Assembly (NCBI GenBank): GCA_037951105.1
Contig: JBAMJV010002956.1
Location: 1-64,000 of the forward strand
Reading direction: 5' to 3'
DNA from: Echinarachnius parma
Lineage: Eukaryota > Echinodermata > Echinoidea > Clypeasteroida > Echinarachniidae
DNA length: 64,000 nt
In this document: positions 11,520 to 23,901 of the stretch, piece by piece
Layout of the letters: every line of letters begins with the position of its first letter
Position numbering within the stretch: the first letter of the stretch is position 1
Notes under the pieces: model-generated
What the model saw: only the letters and a program-made list of their open reading frames with translations
What the model was told of the DNA's origin: nothing
The model's database searches: none
Made by a program: the position numbers and the translations under genes

Positions 11520-11780
11520 CTATGTGTACATGTGTGTGTGTGTGTGTGTTTGTGTGGGTGGGTGTGTGGGTGGGTGTGTATTTGTGTGTCTGTGTGTGTG
11601 GGTGTATGTGTGCATGTGTGTGTATACATATGTGTGTGTGTGTGTGCGTGTGTGCATGTGTGTGTATGTATGGATGTATGTGTGTGCATGCGTGGGTGCG
11701 TGCGTGTGTGTGTGTGTGTGTGCATGCGTGTGAGCGTGAATGTGTGTGCTTATGTGTGTCTGTATGTGTACGTGCATGAA
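11520..11780. repeat. (GT)n-rich microsatellite
   Basis: Long imperfect GT repeat with GTGC and GTAT interruptions. It produces long open frames in several frames of both strands (Cys/Val-rich or His/Thr-rich), which are artefacts. Confidence 0.95.
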
Positions 11781-12984
11781 TTGTATAAATTTGCATGCTT
11801 TTGTGTGAAATCGCCCGTTGCAAATTGCACAAGCTCTAATAAGGGGAGAAAGCAAAGCGTGAAATATTTAATGATATATATTCCAAGGACATAGTTTGCA
11901 TGCAAATGTCCACTGTGGTCTGTGGCTCTACACTTGTCCAACTAGGGATTTATTTGTTGAGGAATCATTTGTGTGTGAATACAATAAACACACATATACA
12001 CAAGCATGCACATAGCATATGATGATACACTTTCTATATATAAATTTATGTATCATTTTCAATCATGGTAGATAATACTCAGAATATGGTGTGTTAGTAT
12101 AAATATGAAATGCAAAATGTCGTGTATTTAATGAAGACAAATGCCAAATGTAATATTTTACATAAATTGTATGTTTTTTAATTGGAATAGTAAGTGAATA
12201 GATGAGGGTACATTTGATACAACACATACAATAATTGTACAGTGTAAATTATTGTATATATATATATATTTATATTTTATGCTGAAAAAAAGCATACATT
12301 CCCACAAAAATATTTAATTCAAAGAAAATGGATGGGGCTACTGTGTAACTTCATGGTCAATATTTGATAATATATGTTTGATAGCTGGTAGAATGGTAGT
12401 AATGCACAAGCTTGCCCAGTATGTCACAGTGTGAAAGCTCCAAGTCCATGGGCATAGCCAGTGGCAGTAGTATACAAAGCTGGTTGTATGACCAATGATG
12501 TAGTAGTAGTAGTAGAGGTGTGTATGTAGTAGGGGTGGGTAATTGTAAAGGTATTGGTGGTGGATATAATTTGATTGGTTGTTGGACATATTTGTGGATC
12601 CTTCATTAATATTTTCACTGGTGAGCACATATCAATGTATTGAATGATATTCATGTATTGTTGGTAGTAGGGAACCCCCATGTGTGTGTGTGTTGTTAGT
12701 ATTATAGTGGAATCTCTGGGCTGGTTGACTGTAACTGAACCCAATGGCATCTAGCTTTGTGCCTCAGAATATTATTAGCTAGCTATTCCCAGCTGGATAT
12801 CTGAATGCGCAGTATAGTGAAGGGCCTTTTGGCTGCTCGTTGGAATTGGTTGCTAAATACTTTTACTGAAGGTTTTTATTTTTAATTATTGGAGATCTTT
12901 TATTATTTCAGAAGATATCTATAGATGATTTTTTTCCTGCTCGAAATCACTGAGGAGTTACTCTCTTTGCTACGAAATAACTTG

Positions 12985-13185
12985 CAGAATATTTTCTGTG
13001 CTATGCAAAATAACTCTGATATTATTTTTGCTACACAAAATATATAGGATATTTTCTGTGCTATACAAAATAACTCAGATATTTTCTGTACTATAAAAAA
13101 AGGGATATTTTGAGTGCTAGATACAAAATAACTCAGATATTTTCTGCGCAATACAACATTACTGGGATATTTTCTGACTATAACT
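12985..13185. repeat. Degenerate tandem repeat, about 30-60 bp
   Basis: GGATATTTTCTGTGCTATAC and AAAATAACTCAGATATTTTC blocks alternate four or five times. It is noncoding. Confidence 0.75.
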
Positions 13186-15165
13186 AAGTCACAGACTGAT
13201 CCTTTGCTGAACAAATTTGTAATTCTCTAAACAAACTGTACTTCAAGTTCAGTAGATATACCATTCTGTGTTTTGCTGCTTAGCGTGCCGTGCACCCTGT
13301 ACTGTAATTATAGTATTAGGGGGTCGAGGTCGGCCGGGCTACGACTGTGCTGCTGTACATATAGTAAACTAGTATACATACATACAGTCCAGTGCCAGAG
13401 ACAATAATAATATAGCACACCACTACACTGGTTCACCTAACGGGCCGGGCCAATACAGTGCGGTAGGATACACGCTTTGTTGATCTGCTCTCCTTTTGAA
13501 CAGCTAGGTTCACCGCAAGGCCGGCCGGGCATTCCCATTCCCAAAGTGCACTCTCTGTTCATCATCGTGCATTTATTATGCAGTTGTAGCTCTGACCAGG
13601 ATAGAGAGTGGTCATAGCATACAGTAGGTCCTGGGTTGTGGTCAGAAAGGCATGGATGGACGGCTGGACGTGTTGTTGTGGATCGATGCATAGTAATGTG
13701 TGGCTGGCCTGAAAAAAAACCGTTACTTTTAATTTACATGTAATACTGGAACTGGACATAGCATAGGTTTTTTTTTTTAAGTGCTGCAGAAGTGAAGTAC
13801 AGCATTATCAGCTTACGTTTTTTGTGGATTTTTATGCTTGGACAAGTTTATCATTTTATGTAGGATGACCTACTTTTGTATGTGTACTGGTTTAAATGCC
13901 ATGCTTTAGGCTTCATTGCTCACACTACAGTTTGAACATGTGTGTGTATGGTGATCCATTTTAAAAATTTGACTGAGGATTTAATGTTTGTTTACTCTGT
14001 TACAAAAGCTGGAATATTTGGTTACTCTGCATATAGGGGTTATTTATTGTCTACATCAAGCACTGTGAATAGAATTAGATGACTACTACTACTAGTGTTT
14101 ACATTGTACTAGCTTGAACAATGTGACCCAATAATATTGACTGGAACATCGGGACCGGCTGTGTAATAAATGCTGGATAAATGCTGGAACAGTTGTATAC
14201 GTGATTGTAGCTTGAACATTCATTGCGACCCATAATATTGCCTGGAACATTGGGACTTGTGTTACAATAAAGGCTGAAACGGTTGTTTACGTTGCGTATC
14301 AGAGCTTCGTGCCTGCTGGATATATTGGATTAGTACCCACCCCCACCTGGTATGTATGCCAAACCAATGTTGCATTTGGACTTTGGATGGTGACTTTCCC
14401 CTTGGTACTATAATGCACATATTTAGAGAATCGACCTTTACTTTGTTAGTGGTGGTATAGCTTTGCTAGTGCTAGCAGAGGATATATAATGCTTTATTTC
14501 GCTGAATAGGAACACAAATACATTGACAAGTCCACTTGTTATCTATCTATTTGTGCAGCTGCATTCAACCTTTGACCTCACCAATTGGACCTTGTGTACT
14601 TGTGTTGCCGCCACATAATAATATGCTGAGTCTTTGCCTACCTTCTACGACTGAGTGTGAGGATATAATATTACCGTCTGCTTGTGGATACAGACTTTAA
14701 ATGTAAAGTCACCCATACTTGGAATTAATGCAAGCATATTATATGATTTGTATTTCACCCTAACCACTTACTTGGAAGTGTGCTATTAAACTAATTTATT
14801 GAGAGTGGAGGAGAACTTTGATTGGCAGATAGACATAAGAACCAATAATATTTACTGTCATAACATTACTAGTGTAATATTACAAGACAAGGAGGCTATG
14901 TTTACATTCCGCACCGTTCGAGCGTGACGTGACGTTTCTTTATCAGTCATATTTTATTGCATCTCCGTCGTCATCATCATACTGCTCATTGGTCCCGATG
15001 GAACGATTACGGATAATCTAGTGAAAGGGGGAAAAAAGAGGATTTCTTCAATAATTTCTTCAATAATTCAGTGAATGGAAAAAAGGGATTTCTTCATAAA
15101 GAAAAGTAAGTCAATTTTTTTGTGTAAATTCTTATTGACTAGGAGTAGGAACTTAGACCAGATGG
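13186..15165. other. Unassigned sequence with one tandem duplication
   Basis: No exon is recognised. About 100 bp with the motif ATAATATTG.CTGGAACAT.GGGAC occurs twice (about 14,107-14,200 and 14,205-14,300). A CRE-like TGACGTGACG lies near 14,925, without other evidence for a promoter. Confidence 0.5.
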
Positions 15166-16241
15166 TACTGGTAGAAACACAGACATACATACAAACTGAC
15201 AGATGGACAGACATGTACGGACTGGATGATGACTGAATGATAATCTCCTTATCTCCCTGTGGAGGTGTTTGGAACTCATTCCACATGATTGGTAGACACA
15301 CAGACAAACATACAGATAGACAGACAGACATATAGACAGACGGACAGACATATAGACAGATGGACAGACATATAGACAGATGGACAGACAGACAATTATA
15401 CATAAAGAGATAGACAGATAAGCAGACATATATATACAGTCAGACATACAAAGATACACACAATTTATAGACCAACATATACACAGACAGATAGACAGAC
15501 AGACAGACAAACTGATTGAGTGATAGTGATAATGGGACACCCCCTTTGAGGCTCTGGAGGTGTGTCTGTGTGTGTGTGTCTTTGTGTTTATATACGTTCA
15601 TGGTGTGTACTTGTTGCTAATATGTGTGTGGGTGAAACCATGAATTACATTGGAAGGTTGCCAAAGAAAGTCTGCTGTCTGCTGCATTTTGAAATACTAC
15701 AAATTTAGAGTGATCAGCTGTTTGTGTGTATGTGACTGTTTATGTTTGTGTGTATGTGTGTGTGTATGCGTAAGTGTGTATTTTTGTGCGTCTGTCTGAC
15801 TGTGTGCATGTGTTTATGTCTGACTATATATACTGTATATTATGTAAGTGTGTGTGTTTGTCTGACTGTATGAGTGTGTACATCTGTATGAGTGTGTACA
15901 TGTATTACTGTATGAGTGTGTACATGTATTACTGTATGAGTGTGTTGTCTGACTGAATGTGCGTGCATGTGTAGTTTTTTCTTTGTGTGTGTTTGAATGT
16001 GTTTGACATGTGTATGCTTGTATGTGTATGTATCAATGTTTGTGTATGTCGTTAATGTGTTTTTGTGTGTTGAATGTATGTTAGTGCGTATAAATGCGTA
16101 TTTTGAGTTATAATACAAGTGAACGAGTGTGTATAAATGTATGTAAGTGCATCAGCAATGACTACATGTATACTTTTCGGTCCAAAACGTGAATGTGTGA
16201 TGTACTGTACATGTACTATGCTGACTAGTAGTGCGTATGTA

Positions 16242-16282
<41 letters not shown>

Positions 16283-16395
16283 TTAAATTACCATTGCTGA
16301 TCATAGCGCTTGCATGTGTGTGTGCGTGTTTGTGTATGTGCGTGTACATGGGTGTGTGCGTGTGTGTGCGTGTGTGTGTACTTGCTTGTGGATGG
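15166..16395. repeat. CAGA/GACA and GT microsatellite cluster
   Basis: 15,166-15,515 is dominated by (CAGA)n/(GACAGACATATA)n. 15,545-16,395 is GT-rich with GTAT and GTGC interruptions, including a pure (GT)n of about 18 units around 16,244-16,281. All open frames in it are repeat artefacts. Confidence 0.9.
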
Positions 16396-16639
16396 AGAAA
16401 AATAAGACCTAGTCGTGCAAATGTTTCTGTAAGAATTGTAAGCTGCATACTGGCCGTTAACGGTATGAATTGTGTGTGTTGTATGTATGTGAATCCCTGG
16501 TGATGACGTGAATCTGGAAATAAGAGCCCATAATATTATCATCTTTTCCCTGGATGCGCATGTATAATGTTCTGGTCTGACGTTGCAATACGCAATATAA
16601 AATGACGTATATATTCAGGTGTTACAATACTCTATGGCT

Positions 16640-17035
16640 TTCATTTTGATATGACGTAAATATTTGTGTTTTTAAATACATACATGTATTGATTATGACA
16701 TTTGTTTTTAAATGTGCCCTACATTTTGCGCACATGTCCAATATGTTAAAATGCCCTACATTTTTATAACAGAAGTATGATTTTTTTTTTTTGTATTTGC
16801 CCTACTTTTTGAATATATTTTTTAATTTGTCCATTTTTTTTAAAAACGACATATGTTTTTGAAAGTGCCCTTCATTTTATATAGGGCATATTTTTTAAAC
16901 GTGCCTAAAATTTTGATCATGACATCTGTTTTTAAATGTACCCAAAATATTCATTATGCGGTTTATTTAAACAGCACTACATTTCTGACACAAGTTTTGA
17001 AATGTGACCTTCTTTTTAGTATGACATATGTTGTT
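16640..17035. repeat. Degenerate satellite, about 40-bp unit
   Basis: A motif close to TATGACATATGTTTTTAAAT followed by GTGCCCTACATTTT recurs about nine times, with drift in both sequence and length. It ends sharply at 17,035, where CG-richer sequence begins. Confidence 0.75.
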
Positions 17036-18631
17036 CCCGCCTAGCAAGCAAGCCGAGCCAGCGCCTCGCTGTTTAGCACCCGTGTACACAGGCCAATAGA
17101 ATTTGCCCGTTATGGACCAATTAGGAACAAACTCGCTCATGCGAGATAACGCGGTTTGGAGCCGCATAGGATAGTTTTACGTTACTTTATATCACTTGAC
17201 AAAGTATTGCAGCGGCATACGAAACGTCGTGATCTTTTAGATTCCATGTTCCAATCAGTCAAACTTGACTATTGTTGCCAATTTAAATTCTCTTTAGTTT
17301 TCTTTTCTTTTTTTGTTTTCTTCAAAACTACACTTCATATTTAATCAAATCAAAAACATATGGCACCACTCTGAATATCACGATATAATTTGTTTTTAAT
17401 TAAATGTGTTATACTTGGACATTGTAATTTCATAGATGGTTGTAAATAAATATGGCTTTGTTTGGCTTACAATTGAGGACTTGCATATTGAAATGCTGAA
17501 CATTTCCATTTTATTGATAATTGAGAATGTGTTTGATAAGAATCCAGTTATGATTACACAAGGTATTCATCATCATCCATGGGCTTTCAGAATAATTATA
17601 TTTCTTCACGCAAATTAACCTATTGCCTGAGAAAAAATAAAACCATTAATTAGCTGTTCTTATTTGTTCCCCTGACATACATTACTTAAAATATACAGAT
17701 TATCAAGAATTATGGTGTATACCATGTACAATGCTTACAAGTTTGTCACTTTTTGTCACTTTTAACCCATTGCCTACAATGGTATTGCATTTCCCATAGA
17801 GTTAGTACATGCTACACCTTGTTCCTGTAGGCAATGGGTTAGTAATGCAATTTACAGCTGCAGCGTACTGTAAGAAGAGTACATTGACACTGACAGAACT
17901 TTACTTTGACAGGAAGAAAATAATCAAACCTGGTTATGAACTTTTTACCTATTGCATTATTGCACTTTGTAACAATTACAAATGAACTCTTGAATTGATC
18001 ACAGTGTTAATGCACTTCTTGTGGTATTCCTTCCTTCTGTCTGGATTGTATTTAACGTTTAACCATAAAAAACGGCTATTTTATTTAACAATTTCCAAGG
18101 GTTTTTGTGGAAATTCATACCTATTCGGTATCTTTTTTTTTTTCTGGAAGGGATATAAAACATACATGTATACGTACGATGTGCCCTACATGCATATCAT
18201 GTCTTTACACAGTCTGTTCAGGCCTTCAGGAATAAAGTTATTATTAGCTCCTTTTGAGTTGCTGCGAAGCCTGTCTTTGTGTGGTATCTTGGGCCTACAT
18301 ACATGTAAGCAGTCTTATGTAATTTGTAAACCACATGTAATTTGCATTATAGGGTCACCCTAAGTTCACAGTAGCCTTGTATTCACTTTCTTGTTTGATT
18401 ATTTACACATGCAATAGAGCTGGTCGAAAACACTCAACATGTATAGATGTTTATTGACTTGCATTGTTGGTGCGGGGTGTAGTAATAGTATGGATCTATT
18501 ATATCAAGGAGCTTTGATAGCTCCGTGGTTATATACTTAATGTGTACATGTGTACAAAAATACTTATTAATTTCAATTCATTTGTATCGTTATTAACTAC
18601 GCTATTAATTAAAAAAAAGAGCAAAGAAAAA
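17036..18631. other. Unassigned sequence with one TTAACCC MITE
   Basis: 17,036-17,170 is CG-richer and has two CCAAT-like motifs (near 17,094 and 17,118), but no coding exon follows, so no promoter is called. A palindromic TTAACCC...GGGTTAG element lies at 17,762-17,842. The rest is AT-rich without recognised content. Confidence 0.45.
17762..17842. mobile_element. Short TTAACCC MITE copy
   Basis: It runs from TTAACCCATTGCCTACAATG to TGTAGGCAATGGGTTAG. The two ends form an inverted repeat of about 19 bp. It is the most symmetric member of the family in this window. Confidence 0.7.
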
Positions 18632-18723
18632 TGGGATTCCAACGGGATTCGAACCCGAGACCTCCGGATAATTACCTCCGGATTGCTAGACCGGTGCTCT
18701 TACCGACTGAGCTACCGACTGAG
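18632..18723 (-). tRNA. tRNA-like sequence, probable pseudogene or SINE head
   Basis: Read on the minus strand it has a perfect A box (TAGCTCAGTCGG) and B box (GGTTCGAATCC). The anticodon-stem region has the loop CTAGCAA, which would give anticodon AGC (Ala). Two short duplications spoil it. CTCAGTCGGTA occurs twice, replacing the 5' acceptor strand so that it no longer pairs with the 3' side. CCGGAGGT occurs twice around AATTAT, inflating the variable loop; without that insert the loop would be a normal five bases. It is more likely a tRNA pseudogene or the head of a SINE than a working tRNA. Confidence 0.6.
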
Positions 18724-18849
18724 AAAACGGTAGTACGGTGTACGTCCCAGAAACCCCTTAATTTTCATTGCTCGTGTGGTCAGAAGCTATTATGAACCTG
18801 ACATAAACCGGAAAAAGGGAAAAAGGAAAAAGGAAAAAACACAGAAACA

Positions 18850-19365
18850 GAGTATACAAGAATAAAATACTCACATGAAATATACATAGTGTATACAGAA
18901 ATGAAAATCTGTGTACACACAAAATAGAAACCTAGGACTAGACAAACAGGCACAACAAGCACACAAATGGAATGTACATACACAAACAAATAAGCACAAA
19001 CATCTAAACAAAATAACAAATGTACACACACTAAATAGACACAAAATCTACGCAAATACACATACACACAAACAAACGAGTGCAAAAAAACCACACAAAT
19101 ATATACTTTTTACATGTACACATACACACCAACAAATATGCACATAAATCTACCCAAATACCTTATACCTCCTTGAATATACGCTATACTCTTACAGTAC
19201 ACATTCAGTTTATAGATATATATACCAGTCTTGCATACACACACAAACAAACAAACAGACAGACAACTACACATACACACAAACATGCACACAAATCTAC
19301 ACAAAACAATAATAATATATATATGCACACACACACATACACATACATCATATGTACACACTGGC
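18850..19365. repeat. (AC)n-rich simple sequence
   Basis: CACA-rich sequence with ACAAACA interruptions, ending in (CA)n near 19,325-19,345. Open frames here have low-complexity products. Confidence 0.9.
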
Positions 19366-19614
19366 ATAATTGATATTCACAAAAGCAGCGCACTTGACAG
19401 CTTTTAGTAGTAGTAATTTCAAGTATAGTTCATTCAGTTCATTCACAGCGGGCCAGACAGAGGGAGGGCTACGTGCCAACTAGCCAAGCTGCAATGGCTT
19501 GCGGAATTCAGACCCTTACTCACTATATGTAAGCAGACAGGAGGGGAACTGATATAACGTAGTCAGTATGCCACAACCCTCCTCTGTCCCCTATCTCTGT
19601 CTTTCTTGCTATTT

Positions 19615-20235
19615 ATATCTCCCCCTTTCTTTTTCTCCTTCTCTTTCCGAATCTTTGTCAATCCTGATGATCTGATCCCTGCCCCCCCCCCCTTTTGTCT
19701 TCTTCTCTTTCTTTCTGTTTCTCCTTCTCTTTCCAAATCTTTGTCAATCCTGATGATCTGATCCCTGCCCCCCCCCCCCCCCCTTTTGTCTATTGCTCTT
19801 TCTTTCTATTTCTCGTTCTCTTTCTGAATCTTTGTAAATCCTGATGATCTGATCCCTGCCCCCCCCCCTCTTTTGTCTATTTCTCTTTCTTTCTATTTCT
19901 CCTTCTCTTTCCAAATCTTTGTAAATCCTGATGATCTGATCCCTGCCCCCCCCCCCCTTTGTCTATTGCTCTTTCTTTCTATTTCTCGTTCTCTTTCCGA
20001 ATCTTTGTCAGTCCAGATGATCTGATCCCTGCCCCCCCCCCCCCCCTTTTGTCTATTGCTCTTTCTTTCTATTTCTCGTTCTCTTTCCAAATCTTTGTCA
20101 ATCCTGATGATCTGATCCCTGCCCCCCCCCCCCCCTCTTTGTCTACTTCTCTTTCTTTCCATTTCTCCTTCTCTTTCCGAATCTTTGTCTATCCTGATGA
20201 TCTGATCCCTCCCCCCCCCCTCCTTTGTCTACTTC
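19615..20235. repeat. Pyrimidine minisatellite, 86-91 bp unit, 7 copies
   Basis: Each unit contains TTCTCTTTCCGAATCTTTGT, then GATGATCTGATCCCT and a C-run of 9-16. GATGATCTGATCCC recurs near 19,667, 19,753, 19,841, 19,930, 20,017, 20,106 and 20,195. The C-run length accounts for most of the period variation. Both strands carry open frames as a by-product. Confidence 0.9.
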
Positions 20236-20289
20236 TCTTTCTATCCCTGTTGTATGTCCCATCGCCTGGCTGTTCTCCTTTCCCAACCT

Positions 20290-20800
20290 CCCTCTTTCAG
20301 AGCATACATTACTCGTTATGTAAGCAGACAAGGAGTTTGGATGGATGGAGAATGGATTTGCCAACAGTCCAGTCCTACCCCCTGTATGTACCTCTCCCCT
20401 CGCTCTTTTCTCTCCAAATCCCTACCCTTCTATTTCTCTCTTCTGACCCCCCCCCCCCCTCTCTCTTATCTTTCACCCCCTTCCCTTAACCCTCTTTTCT
20501 ATCTCTCACCCACCCTCCCTCTTTCAGAGTATGCATTACTCAGTATGTAAGCATACAGGAGTGGGGATTTGTCAACACTCCATTCCTACCCCTTGTATCA
20601 TACCTCTCCCCCTCCTTCTTTTCTCTCCAAATAGGCCCCCCCCCCCCCCTCGTACTGCACCCTCCCCTCTTTCCTCTTTCTTCCCCCCCCCCCTTTTCCT
20701 CCCCTCCTTCTCCCCCCCCCCCCCCCCCCCCGTCTTTCAGAGCATTCATTACTCATTATGTAAGCAGACAGAAGTGCGGTTTGTCAAGACTACAGTCCTA
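20290..20800. repeat. Larger tandem repeat, about 215-230 bp
   Basis: A CTTTCAGAGCATWCATTACT stretch followed by TATGTAAGCAGACA occurs near 20,296, 20,523 and 20,738, separated by C-rich pyrimidine sequence. A related TATGTAAGCAGACAGGAG lies at 19,526, so this repeat encloses the smaller minisatellite. Confidence 0.75.
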
Positions 20801-22036
20801 AAACAAAACCTTCAAAAGGTGTCAACACAGGAAGTGGTCTTTCATTTCATTGATGTCAAAATCAAAATAGAGGAGGAGTCTTTTTTTTTTTGTTGCTCGG
20901 TCAATTGTTAAATGATAGAGTTTCATCAGAGTTTTATATTTAGACAGGTTTGCTAACAACACATAGGACATACATTATATTCAAAATTGTATGCATATCA
21001 TATGACAAGTGGATCTCCCTAGTAACCAAAAGCTTGCCAGTGGTTTGCCTGACTTTGCACCAACTTATATAGGGAGGTGGTTACACTAGAGATGTAATTT
21101 ATGAATGATTGAAGCAACAAAGAGACTAGAGAAAGCAGAAAGGTGGGATTATATGAAATGGAGACCGAGGAAACATTGGATTCAGTAGTGAAGGAGAGTT
21201 AGAAAGAAAGAATGATGGATAAACCGGAATGAGAATAATTAGAAAAACGCAAGCAGAGCCGATCAACATGCATTCATTACTGCATCATTCATAGAGTCAA
21301 TACTCCAGAATAGGGATGCGCAGAGCATCCATCGCCATGGTGACGGGACGCACGTTTCTGATGACGTAGATGTTACTTGTAATCAAATGGATGATGTGCT
21401 TTCAATCTCAATGAGGTTTCATTAATGTTTTTCCGTTTCCTTTCAACGTGGGAATGGGGAGGTGCTCTGTATTCGGAGAAAGATTAAAGCATTTCCTTCA
21501 TAATCATACATAATGTATTTATTTGTAAACAAAGTAAATCGATGTGCACTATTTTTCAAAGGAGAATTCTATAGAAATTGTGAAAATGTGTTCTGCTGAG
21601 GGGAAGAGTTCTCTAGGATGGTTTTCAATTAAGTTTGTGGAAGTGGGATATACCACACTTTATTCCTTGAATAATCCACACACCACACAGGAAGTGTATA
21701 TATTCATAGTTAGATATTTCTTGGGGCATGGGGGCTTGGGTTGATGGTTAATGCACCCCCTCCCCCACCACCACCTCCCCCCCCCCCCCCCCCCATTCCA
21801 GAATGTTGCAACCTTGCTTTAATATACATGTATTGCATGGTGTCACATGCCTTAACATTACATTTAGTGCTCAAACATTCTCTCAAGGCCTAAACATGAA
21901 CATGCAGATATTTATTTACAATTTGTATGGATTAACATTATAAGGATTACCTTCCAGATCCATGTTTTAATCCCTCTAATAAATCTGGATTTCCTCTGTT
22001 TAAATCTCATAATCCTCATCTATCTTTCTCTTCCCT

Positions 22037-22069
<33 letters not shown>

Positions 22070-22610
22070 AAAGTTTACATCTGATACAATCCTGATCTGA
22101 TAACATATCCCTGCATTATCTTAGTGAAATAATGCCTTTGACCTGTTCCCTTTGAGATTCTGAAATCCCCGTAGATGTTGTACATAGCCCACCAGGTTCC
22201 CATAGACAAGGGGTTAATAGCAATTGTAAGCAATGTGGACACTCAAATATACTCACATCAATTTATTTAGTCCAAAGCATTTCTGTTTAACTCCTTGTAT
22301 GTTGCTGAACTTTAAAGAGAAAAAGGAAAATGTAGGACCATTTGTTACGAGTTAAAAGAAAATTGAATTACAGAATGTTTCTATTAACAAACCACAAAGT
22401 AATCCAATATGCATAACATGAATTAGGTAATTATAGATTTTTAAAAACTTGTTGCTACCCACAGGAGAGATTTTAAATCGACTGTAAAAAAAAAAAAAAA
22501 AGCTGGCCAAATATAGAAAATAGGGACATCCTGTCAAAATAAGAACCGGTAATTTGGCAATTCCTCCAGCTATTTTAGGTTTTGTGACAGTGTAACCCCT
22601 CCCTTGCATT
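20801..22610. other. Unassigned sequence, long poly(C) run
   Basis: No exon is recognised. It holds a C-run of about 17 at 21,778-21,794, a C-run of about 30 at 22,037-22,066, and a TTAACCC-family copy at about 22,141-22,216. Confidence 0.5.
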
Positions 22611-22935
22611 CGCACACACACAAGTGCACGCACTGACAAATACACACACACAAACATGCACACACATACACACACAGACAAACACACATACATGTACACA
22701 CAGGGTCACAGACACAGACAGTGACACATTGATACACACACATATACACACACACACATACAGTACATACACAAACAGACATACTCACACTCACAGGGTC
22801 ACAGACATGCTGATAGTGATACATACGCAAGCACACACGCACTCTTACACACAAGGACAAATATGCACTGACAGACATACACATGCATATATACATGCAC
22901 ACACACACACACAGGGACACCCACACAAACATACC
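22611..22935. repeat. (CA)n-rich simple sequence
   Basis: Imperfect CACA/ACATAC repeat. It gives low-complexity open frames on both strands. Confidence 0.9.
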
Positions 22936-23107
22936 AACATGCATGAGAGAAAGGTATCATGCACATAATCCCATTTGTTTCACTTTCAAGCCTATTATTA
23001 TATCATTAAACTAAACCATACTGGTTTGTATCTGTATTAAAGGTACATGTATGTACTGATTTACTTTGCTGTCATATATGCACAAATATTTAGTTTGATG
23101 AGCTAGT

Positions 23108-23136
23108 CATATAATAATAATAATAATAATAATAGG
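23108..23136. repeat. (TAA)n microsatellite
   Basis: About nine TAA/AAT units, followed by AGGTTCAATTTATATTGCCC. The arrangement resembles the 3' tail of a retroposed element, but nothing identifiable is attached. Confidence 0.8.
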
Positions 23137-23515
23137 TTCAATTTATATTGCCCCTATCGGTCGAATTGTCCTGCATTTACATGTAGACCCGTCTGTACTC
23201 TGTAAAAAGTTCATGTAAAACGGATTGATTTGGGCCAATATATATGAGTGAATATGGAAATTAAGAAAATTAATGAACTGAACAATATATTCAAAGAAGC
23301 AAAATCCAATTTGAATTTTCAAAGGAACTTTTGTATAAATATTAATAATAGGTTTGATTTTAATATATCACCTAATATGGATACAGTATCATCTCTAAGC
23401 ACTTCACACTATGTGCACATCAATGTACACATACGCCTGTGACATACTACTGATATTTACCTCCGCTATGAAAATTTGTCAAATTTGCCTTAGAACCGAT
23501 GATGTAAATGTACCT

Positions 23516-23901
23516 TTAAAGGGACTTAGTAACATTGTCCAAATCCTCAAAATAAATTTCTAATTCTAGCGGTTCCCTTATACCTTGTTGTATTCGTATT
23601 AACAATAAAATCACGGGACAGGTTTCGGTTTTTCAAATTTCCCTTTCATTACAAAGATATGTATGATTGAAGTATTCAGATAAGAAAAACTCCGGGCGAG
23701 TTTTTCTTCTGTGTACAAAGTGAGTGCAGTGAGTTACTGAATATCACTTTGCATTTTCGCTCATTACTTGGCCATACAATGTCAATTTGACTTTAAATTT
23801 TCACACAATACCCTGTGGACATATGAGATAACAACAATATACATTGCATCAACCATTCATCACTTTTTGCACATGTCAACAAAGTTACTAGATCCCTTTA
23901 A
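23516..23901. mobile_element. T2-like MITE family A, copy 1
   Basis: A 386-bp element including TTAA on both sides. Inside are AGGGACTTAGTAACATTGTC on the left and the reverse complement of AGGGATCTAGTAACTTTG on the right. The interior has a hairpin built on AAAAACTCCGGGCGAGTTTTT. It lies in the opposite orientation to copies 2 and 3. TTAAAGGRR termini with TTAA target duplication match the T2 MITE group described from Xenopus. Confidence 0.85.

Noticed and set aside
11369..11894. Overlapping open frames of 100-140 codons on both strands
   Set aside because: They run through (GT)n/(AC)n and give His-Thr or Cys-Val repeats in every frame. They are repeat artefacts.
17036..17170. Promoter with two CCAAT motifs
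   Set aside because: CG-richer sequence with CCAAT words, but no credible coding exon or TATA/initiator context follows.
18632..18723. Functional tRNA-Ala(AGC) gene
   Set aside because: The A and B boxes are good, but the acceptor stem does not pair and the variable loop is enlarged by a duplication, so it is annotated as tRNA-like.
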